From assembly GCF_012489685.1 (NCBI RefSeq), contig NC_080043.1, positions 39,943,127-40,007,126 of the forward strand: a DNA stretch of 64,000 nucleotides, given 5' to 3'. Of the stretch, positions 56,932 through 64,000 are shown in pieces. The position numbers and the translations under genes are program-made. Source of the DNA: Lotus japonicus (lineage: Eukaryota; Streptophyta; Magnoliopsida; Fabales; Fabaceae). Below the pieces are notes generated by a model that made no database searches, had not been told where the DNA came from, and was given only the letters and a program-made list of their open reading frames with translations. How positions within the stretch are numbered: the stretch's first letter is position 1; the number at the start of each line of letters is the position of its first letter.

Positions 56932-56943
56932 GCTCTGATGCCA
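56932..56943 (-). other. Primer binding site of Copia element 2
   Basis: TGGCATCAGAGC on the element strand, two bases inside the LTR. It differs from the usual TGGTATCAGAGC of element 1 by one base. Confidence 0.85.
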
Positions 56944-56945
56944 AT

Positions 56946-57479
56946 TGAGATGCAATAAAGTAACACAAGGAAGGGGGGGTTTGAATTGTGTTCTTGAAAA
57001 TTACTTTTTAAAACTTTGTTTTATGAAAAGAATATTAGTTCTTAGGCAAAACGTTTAAGAGTGACTTTTCACAAACTGTTTAGTGCAGCGGAAGTAAAAC
57101 AGTAAACAGAACAGAACGATCAGCACACAGAGATTTATACTGGTTCATCCTAAATGATTGGTGGACTACGTCCAGTACTTGGCCACCACCAAGATTTTCA
57201 CTAGCAAGTATCAAGGACTTCTCCAATACAAGTATTATCCAGGACTTCTCCAAGTATTATCACGGACTTCTCCAAGTATTCTGCAGGACTCCTCCTATAA
57301 GTAATGTACAGGACTTCTCCTAAATCTTACAAAGATTTATGATACTCTACAATGTTTCTCTTCTTTCAAGAGTGAGGGTAGAGACTTTATGGCACTGGAA
57401 CTCTAAGTGTTTGGGTTCAGATTTGACTATTGAATTCACTTCAGAGTTACTACAATAGTGTGAAGAGAATAAAAGATGT
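56946..57479 (-). repeat. Truncated 5' LTR of Copia element 2
   Basis: It matches 48725-49258 up to GAATAAAAGATGT, then changes abruptly to the hAT left end. About 820 bases of LTR, including the promoter part, are absent from the window. Confidence 0.9.
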
Positions 57480-57494
57480 AGGGATGGAAGAGAA

Positions 57495-57650
57495 GCCCGA
57501 ACCCGTGGGCACCCGACCCGATTTTTTGGGTGAAAACCCGAGTTAAATGGGTTCGGGTTCGGGTTCGGGTTTTATCCGATTTCTGTAACTGTTTTCGGGT
57601 TCGGGTTTGGGTTTGGCCAAACCCGCACCCGAACCCTACCCAAACCCGGC
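57495..57650. repeat. hAT subterminal CGGGT/ACCCG repeat cluster
   Basis: About a dozen copies of (A)CCCG(A)(A)CCC or GGGTTCGGGT on both strands within 155 bases, right after the left end. These are the expected binding sites for the BED-type transposase. Confidence 0.8.
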
Positions 57651-57699
57651 TCTGTATAAGTGAAATTCCAGATATATCCTTAGGTATATATATGTTATT

Positions 57700-58510
57700 A
57701 GATTATTAGGGTTTGAGGTTCCACTTTCACTCTTTCAGAGTTTCAGTCCAAAGTCCAAAGACACGCCTTTACTACTCATCCCAGAACCACCGCCACCGTC
57801 CTCCTCTTACTCCTCGTCACTGTCGCAATCACACCGCCGACAACCAACGCCTTCGCCGCCTACGACCTCCGCTCCCGCCGGCGCCTCTTCCTCACCCACC
57901 TCCATTCCAACCCCTCTTCTTCACTGCTACCTCCGGAGCTGCCGTTCTCCTTTTCCAGTCCTGCTCCGTCTCCTTCTTCCGTCCACGGAGCCACCGTCCA
58001 GTTGTCCACGGAGCCGCCGTCACCTCCGCTTCAGGTTTTCTCTCTTCCCTTCAACCGTTTCCCCTCCACTGTATAGTTCTATTTGTATCTCTCAATAAAA
58101 AGTAAGGATCTTGGCAGGTCATGCAACTGTTTCTATTTTATACTTTCTTAAAATTTCCTATGATTGGCATTATTTGGTTTATTTTTCCTCCCTTTTTATT
58201 CATGGTCTTTGTTTTGTTCAATGATGAAATATTTCTGTCAACAGATATGGTATATACTATTTTCTTGTTTTTTTCTGTTATAAATGGTAAAAGAAACTCT
58301 GCTATTCATTCTTCCTTTTTTGTGGATTCTCAAATGCAGATGGACAAGAGTTATGAAGTTCTTTGCAAAATATTTAGGGATGAAGCTAAAGCTGTTTTGG
58401 AGAACTGAGAGCACCATTAGATTGATTTTCTCAAGTACTACCGCCAAAGTTCATTAAACTTCCTTACTTATGAGCAGATTGTCTGCATCAGTCTGGTATA
58501 TCAAGGTAAA
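57700..58510 (+). other. GC-rich leader region of the hAT element, possibly captured host exons
   Basis: 57713-58045 is C-rich and can be read without stops in one frame as a hydrophobic start (TVLLLLLVTVAITPPTTNAF) followed by Pro/Ser-rich sequence, ending at CTTCAG|GT, a good donor site. A second exon-like block (58340-58505) begins after TTCTCAAATGCAG with ATGGACAAGAGTTATGAAG. These could be 5' UTR exons of the transposase gene or captured host exons. I recognise no family. Confidence 0.35.
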
Positions 58511-59138
58511 ATCTTCACACGCTATGCACTGAATTTCATAAAACATCATAGTTTTTTCTTGCATTCTCCTTATTCTACACTTTAATCATTCTTCTCAGAA
58601 GAACTGTGCTTTTTTTAAAATGTGTTTCTCCCTTAAAAGAAAAATGATTTGAGACTTGTTCTCCATTTGTCTCCACTCATTTCAGCATGTATGTTAAGTA
58701 AAAAATCAGCATGTTTAAGTGACCTTTCAATTGGCTCTAGAGAATCCTAATTTTTAGAGAATGAAGATTACTTTAATGATTTGAGGGGTGGGGATTTTGG
58801 GATTTGAATTCTTAGAAATACTGCATTTACACAATCAAACATTCTTAGATTACATTTTTTATTACCAAACATTCTATCTTTCTTAATTCTAATGTTCAGC
58901 ACCCGAAAAGAATCCTAATTTTTCTATGCTAGTATGCTTGCAATAATAACTCAAGACAATTATCTATTTATGTACTTGTCATCTATTCATATTAATATGA
59001 CACTGCTGCTACACAAGTGATATTTAATTTAGATAAGTTTAATTGATATAAGTTTAATTGAGATAAGTTTAATTTTTATTTGTTTATCAAACATTGTTGT
59101 TTACTTTTTTTGATTTTGTTATTGATGTTATAGGGAAA

Positions 59139-61533
59139 ATGGATCAAGTGAACACAACTCCGGAAGGAACTTCTAATCCTACACAAGAAAGTATGTATGA
59201 ACTAAGTCCGGAAGGATCTTCTAATCCTACACCTGAAGGTCCCTCACTAAATGATTCAACTCATGATGGGCAAGATGGTGCAGATTCAACACAACCTCCA
59301 ACAAAGAAGAAGCCAAAAAGTGAGGTATGGAATGATTTTGATAAGGTTAAAGTGAATGGGGAAGTAAAGGCGGTATGCAAGTGGTGCAAGAAGCATCTTA
59401 GTGGCAATTCAACGCATGGAACAACTCACTTGCGTGGCCATGCAAATAGGTGTGTTCAGAAGAAGATTAAGACGAGAGGCCATGACAAAGGGCAAACATT
59501 CATCATGCCTAAAGCCATCCAAGGCAAGCAAGAGATAGGCTTTGGAAATTATGATGCAGAGAAAACAAAGAAGTTGATTGCAAATGCAATTGTCATGCAT
59601 GATTATCCACTATCAATAGTGGATCATATTGGTTTTAGGAGAATATTAGGTTCTCTCCAACCATTGTTTCTAGTTCCTAGTCGAAACACTATCAAGAAGG
59701 AGATTTTGAAAATCTATGATATTGAGAGGCAATGTACTATGAAGATGCTAGACACTCATGAAGGAAGAGTGGCCATTACCGCATACACGTGGACTGCAAG
59801 CAACCAAAAAAAGGGTTACATGGCGGTCACAGTTCACTACATTGATGGCACTTGGACTTTACAAAGTCGGATTTTGAGGTAATAAAGTTTAAATTTCTTT
59901 TATCCTACTAGCTGTTTTTGTATGATAAAATTTTTAAATGTAAGTTAGTTATTTATGTTCCTTGTTATTTTAGGTTCATTTATGTTCCAGCCCCTCACAC
60001 TAGTGAAAGACTTTGTCAAGTACTTGTCGAATGTTTGATGGACTGGAACATTGACTTAAAATTGTCTACAATCACTTTAGACAATTGTGCTGCAAATGAT
60101 AAAATGATTGACCTTGTTAAGAATAAGTTGCAGTTGGAGTCTTTGATAAAGGATGGGTCTTTATTGCATATGCGTTGTTCTGCGCATATCTTAAACTTAA
60201 TTGTTAAAGAAGGCCTACAAGTGGTGAAGGATGGTGTAGAAAAGATTCGGGAGAGTGTGGGGTATTGGAATGGTACCCCAAAAAGGCACGAAAAATTTGA
60301 AGAAACAGCTAGACAATTGAAAATTAATTGTACTAGAGGCTTAGTAAATGATGTTCCAACTAGGTGGAACTCAACATTTAAGATGCTTGAGTCTGCCATA
60401 CCATACAAGGATGTATTTGTTCGGCTAGCTCAACGTGAAAAGCTATACACTTGTTTGCCAAGTAATTCACAATGGCAATTTGCAAAGGATGTTTGTGGGT
60501 GTTTAGGACTGTTTAATGATATAACTGAGTTGGTTTCTGGTACCAAATATCCAACTGTCAATCTTTATTTTCCCAAGATTTGTAAGATTAAGTTGGAAAT
60601 AATTAGATGGCAGAGCTCCTCTAATACATTGATTAAGGAGATGCCAAATAGGATGATGGAAAAATTTGGAAGTTATTGGAGTGTGATACATGATGTCATG
60701 GGAGTTGCTACAGTTCTGGATCCTAGGAACAAGTTGGTAGTGCTTCGGTTCTATTTTGCAAAGTTGTATGCTAACAACTCAGGTGCACAAGTGAAAAGAA
60801 TCCAAGATTTGTGTTATGATTTTCTTTCTGATTATCAAAGCAAAAACAATTCTATTGAAAGCTCTCCATTGATTGATACTAATGTTGCTCGTGATGACCC
60901 TTTGGTGGAAGAATTGGAATCATATGTTGAGAGGGAGGAAGAAGCTAGCTCTACAAATACTAAATCTGAGTTAGATCATTATTTTGGTGAGAAAGTCTTA
61001 AAGAAGACACCGCCTGATTTTGATATTTTAAATTGGTGGAAGGCAAATGGAGGACTCTACCCAACACTTCAAACAATTGCAAGAGATGTGTTAGCTATTC
61101 CTATCTCTTCAGTAGCTTCAGAATCGGCATTCAGCACTAGTGATCGAATATTGAGCCATCATCAAAGTCGACTTCATTGGACTACTGTAGAGGCTTTGAT
61201 GTGTGCTAGGAGTTGGCTATGGTCTAATGAGAGTGGTGGTAAAATTTTAAAATTTTAATTCAATATCATTTAATTTCAAATTATGTTTATATATTGTCAA
61301 CTAATCATTCTTTGGTACTCTATGTGGGATATTTGTAGGGAATTTGAATTCTAGTGTTGCACAAGAATATGCTACGGTATTGAATGAAATGGAGTCCGAT
61401 GACGAAGGTATTTTATTCTTCATTTGCTTTGAATATGTTATTAATGTTAAGCTTCGATGTTTTATTTAATTTTGATTTACTTCTTATTACAGCTGAAAGA
61501 ATAGATGGTTTGAGTTACCGTTTTGATGATTAA
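59139..61533 (+). CDS. hAT transposase (BED zinc finger), four exons
   Basis: Exons 59139-59878, 59974-61238, 61339-61407 and 61493-61533, all GT-AG, join into an uninterrupted 704-residue protein. The N-terminus has repeated TPEG(T/P)S words. A BED zinc finger is at about residues 65-110 (VWNDFDKVKVNGEVKAVCKW, THLRGHANRC). The catalytic region shows AITAYTWTASNQKKGYM, LDNCAANDKM, RCSAHILNLIVKEGL and PTRWNSTFKML. The C-terminal dimerisation domain is complete: DFDILNWWK, YPTLQTIARDVLAIPISSVA, SESAFSTSDRIL. A 3' splice site (TTATAG at 59128-59133) just before the ATG suggests a 5' UTR intron. Joining through exons 3-4 replaces an otherwise early stop at 61258 and adds an acidic tail. The protein should cut and rejoin hAT ends; it looks functional. 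Confidence 0.85.
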
Positions 61534-61929
61534 TAGCTACTGCATCTATGCTTTAATGCATAACACGGTTAGTATTATTGTTAACTTTGATTACAATAAC
61601 TTGTTTCAATGTTGCTTTAAGAAAAATTACTAATGAGCTGCTTAACGTGAATATAACAGGTTGATGTTGAAGATTGTGGACTTTAGATAATTGGATTGAG
61701 CTATTGAGAACTGTTGTTTTAATTTGGAAGAGGGTGTTGTTGAAGATTGTTGTTTTAATTGTATGCTTTGAGTTTTTCCTTGTGTTGGATTTATGCTTGA
61801 TGTTGAAGACTTTGAATTGTTGAGTTTATCTCACTTTTATTTTACTTGTGGTTTTCAAATGTAATTGGGAAGTTTAAGGACCCATGAATTTTGTAATTGG
61901 GAAGATTAAGACTGTTGTTGTCTTGTTGA

Positions 61930-62131
61930 TTGCTTATAATACTATGATTGAGGCACTTGCTAAGGGCCATCATGCTCTTAAAAAAAATGGTGGAGAATAA
62001 TTGTCAGCCTAATGAATTTACATACAATGTGCTTTTGCACTTCTGGTTGCTGAAGGGCAGCTTAATAAGCTTGAGTGCTTGACAATATTGTGGAGTCACT
62101 ATGAATTTACATACAATGTGCTTTTGCACTC
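61930..62131 (+). pseudogene. PPR gene relic
   Basis: With one frame change, 61930-62075 reads as a pentatricopeptide repeat piece: AYNTMIEALAKGHHAL, then MVENNCQPNEFTYNVLLH. A 30-base part (GAATTTACATACAATGTGCT followed by TTTGCAC) is repeated at 62103-62131. It is a short fragment with no start or end. It was either captured by the neighbouring transposon or left by a decayed gene. Confidence 0.55.
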
Positions 62132-62349
62132 TTCGGGTTCTTTTTTGGGTCGGACAAACAACATATCAGTACTGTAAATATAGTGTTTAAGGAAGTTTTT
62201 AGAAATGTTTAATGTATACAATACAGTTACATTTATTTATTCAATTTTTCTCTTCATATATTATTACACGGTTGACTTATACACGATTGACTTATTTATA
62301 ATTTAAAAAATACATATATATGAAATCTAATTTATTTATTAAAAAATTC

Positions 62350-62390
62350 TAACATAAAATTCTGTGCACCGCACGGGTTATCGCACTAGT
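62350..62390 (+). mobile_element. Possible Helitron 3' terminus
   Basis: The sequence TGTGCACCGCACGGGTTATC ends in GCACTAGT followed by T. It offers a short hairpin (GTGC/GCAC) shortly before a CTAG end, as at plant Helitron 3' ends. No 5' TC end or Rep/helicase was found, so it remains a weak call. Confidence 0.35.
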
Positions 62391-64000
62391 TTTGTTAATA
62401 AACCAATCATAGGAAGTGTGTGAATGTGTTCAAAAAAGCGTGTATTGTTAGTACTCATTTTTTTCCTCTTTCTTAAAACAAGATAAAATACAGGAAAAAA
62501 AATGCCACATTAGCCTCTAATGACAATATAAGCAGAAATAGAGTTAGAGTAATCGTGTTTGTTTCATTGTTTCAGGGCACACAAATGACAAAATCTACTT
62601 ATGTGCAATGATAATAAATGGTTTATGTTGGTTCAAATAGATTTAGATTTAGAATTACTGTGTGAGTTGGTTGGAAAGCAACGTAATAATTCTCTAAACA
62701 ATTAATTACTCGAGGAAGGGACATTGTTCCTCAAGACCTCAACACATGTTTTTTAGACACTTCAAAAAATCTTAATTAGTAATTGCTATTCAGAGGTTGA
62801 AGACGAGCTAGTTATTGTAATTAAAGGTAGGGAAAAAATAGATAAATAAAGGTTTAAAAAACTAAAGATAAAGGCGTGAATCTAAAATAAATATTAGAAA
62901 AACAAATAAAGCTGGAAAGGTTAAGTAAATAAAGGAAATAAATAGAAAACTGTGAGAAATTTGTATGTTGTATTGATGATTTCATGTGTTACAAATAACC
63001 CTCTTCTTATTTTCTAGTGCGAACAATTTATTTTATACATCTTTGCTTGTTTTCAAAAAATCATAAGAAATGACAAAGTTTTCAAAAGTCATGCTTGCAG
63101 TGAAGTGATTTTGAAATCATGACTAGGCTGTTGGAAGTTAGTAAGTCAACAAAACTTCATTCACCCCGAATTCATCCTTACCCAGAGGCAAATATGAAAT
63201 ATAGGAAAGAAAGACAAAGAAATGAAAGATATAATAGGTGGTGTGGTAGAAAGAAAGGAGAAAATAAGAGAAAGTAAGAAACAATAAAATGAAAAAGGAC
63301 AGTAGATGAGTCCAAAAGTCATAAGTTAATTTATATGATCAACGAGTCTCATACTCATGACACAGGGAAAAGATAACCACTCTTCACATTAAATTAAGAT
63401 CAAATGAAATGAAATGCTACAATTCCTACAGTGAAGATAACCACTCTTCACATTAAATTGACAACAAATAAAATGAAACGTTACAATTCCTAATATTTAA
63501 TTGTGTAAGATTATGTGCACTAGCAATAATTGAAGTGATAATTTGAACTATTGGACTGAAAGTTTGATATTTAGGAGCCCCGCACAATTGGGTGACTTTG
63601 TAGCTTTCACCGAGTAATGATATATACACACCTCCCTTTTTAAACACTTCATTTTCACCTATTTTTATTTCTATCACTCTCCTCTTATCATCTATCACAT
63701 CTCATACTTTCTCTCTCTTATTTTTTCTTTTCTTCCTATCTCTCTCTTCCTTCCACCTCTACACAACATTATTCAGCTTTCACCACACCACAGTCAACAT
63801 TGTTAAGAGTAATTTGATAAAAAAAAAAAAAAGGCTCTTTAGTTGATATATATCTTGTTTAAAATGCCATTATTTTAAAAGTGAGTTATTTTCAAAACTG
63901 CTATCAAATTCCTTATATCATTTTTATCAAGTTTTCCAATTATACAATGAGAAGTGTATAATTGTTAAAATTCAAAAATAAATTTATAATATATGCAATT
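62391..64000. other. AT-rich intergenic sequence to the window end
   Basis: No recognised gene. A 33-base phrase, GAAGATAACCACTCTTCACA plus TTAAATT, is duplicated at about 63369 and 63434. CT-rich stretches lie at 63680-63760. The remainder of the element 2 LTR was looked for and not found. Confidence 0.5.

Larger units (their letters stand above)
48725..57479 (-). mobile_element. Decayed Sirevirus-like Copia retrotransposon (element 2), outer 5' LTR missing
   Basis: Minus-strand element with 3' LTR at 48725-50081, polypurine tract, ORF3 relic, pol, gag, primer site and only the inner 534 bases of the 5' LTR. The shared LTR parts differ at about 10 positions plus a 3-nt gap, roughly 2%, so it is older than element 1. 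The coding region has four nonsense changes and several frameshifts. The left flank is CCCAT (48720-48724); the right copy is lost because the 5' LTR stops where the hAT element begins. Its LTR is related to the solo LTR at 16849. Confidence 0.92.
57480..62390 (+). mobile_element. hAT DNA transposon, right limit uncertain
   Basis: The left end (T)AGGGATGGAAG sits directly on the broken LTR. It is followed at 57495-57650 by many CGGGTTCGGGT/ACCCGAACCC words in both senses, the usual subterminal transposase-binding repeats of plant hAT elements. The spliced transposase follows. A matching terminal repeat (CTTCCATCCCT) was not found on the right. A last CTTCGGGTTC..TTGGGTCGG stretch is near 62141-62162, and a Helitron-like terminus is at 62350-62390, so the given end is only an upper estimate. 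Confidence 0.6.

Noticed and set aside
57713..58105. 130-codon Arg/His/Pro-rich ORF as a host gene
   Set aside because: The frame is an artefact of C-rich DNA; another frame with a donor site is more plausible but unrecognised, so it is only noted as a leader region.

Overview
The window is a repeat-rich stretch of a flowering-plant nuclear genome. The evidence is spliced genes with plant-type introns, a plant RABA1-type Rab GTPase, a plant-type peroxisomal acyl-CoA oxidase, Stowaway and other MITEs, L1-type LINEs, and large Copia elements primed by initiator tRNA-Met that carry an extra 3' ORF (Sirevirus/SIRE lineage). The repeat vocabulary resembles papilionoid legumes, but that is an inference and the species is not claimed.

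Layout. 1-4.5 kb: a decayed Mutator-like (MULE) locus, with a Ulp1-protease-like pseudogene (+) facing a FAR1/MULE transposase pseudogene (-). 4,504-16,571: a nearly pristine 12.07 kb Copia element on the minus strand, flanked by TTTTT. Its LTRs differ at two of 1,210 positions. It holds gag, pol, a long env-like ORF3 and, on the opposite strand, a small coiled-coil ORF with its own TATA box and AATAAA. 16,849-20,592: a solo LTR related to the second Copia family, itself carrying a long Gypsy-type LTR that contains an array of seven covarying hairpins. 22,196-27,474: a 13-exon peroxisomal acyl-CoA oxidase gene (ACX3 type), minus strand. 27.5-32.3 kb: intergenic DNA with MITEs and a probable LINE end. 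32,283-37,911: a full-length, apparently intact L1-type LINE with a 13-bp target duplication, followed by a Stowaway MITE. 39,543-41,696: a two-exon RABA1f-type gene, minus strand. 42.7-44.4 kb: two truncated LINE 3' ends. 44,895-46,889: an intronless chimeric ORF with a piece of PRMT5 TIM barrel, broken by a frame change and a solo LTR. 47,690-48,251: a two-exon GRF zinc-finger, coiled-coil, tail-anchored protein gene. 48,725-57,479: a second, decayed Copia element, whose outer 5' LTR portion stops at the left end of a hAT transposon. The hAT element (57,480 to about 62 kb) carries a four-exon transposase that reads through without a stop. The right end has a PPR relic and a Helitron-like terminus.

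Functionally only ACX3 (beta-oxidation of medium-chain acyl-CoAs in peroxisomes) and RABA1f (endosome/TGN trafficking) look like conventional host genes. The GRF gene is plausible. The rest is transposon biology in several age classes, from a very recent Copia and LINE insertion to old relics, much of it nested.

The most unusual signals are: the complete-looking antisense mini-gene inside the young Copia element; the seven-hairpin array with compensatory stem changes around a constant loop; a +1 gag/pol frame relation at the protease active site shared by two diverged Copia families; and an ORF whose frame resumes exactly across a solo LTR. Exon boundaries were placed by hand from GT-AG sites, frame and family similarity remembered from homologues; no search was run.
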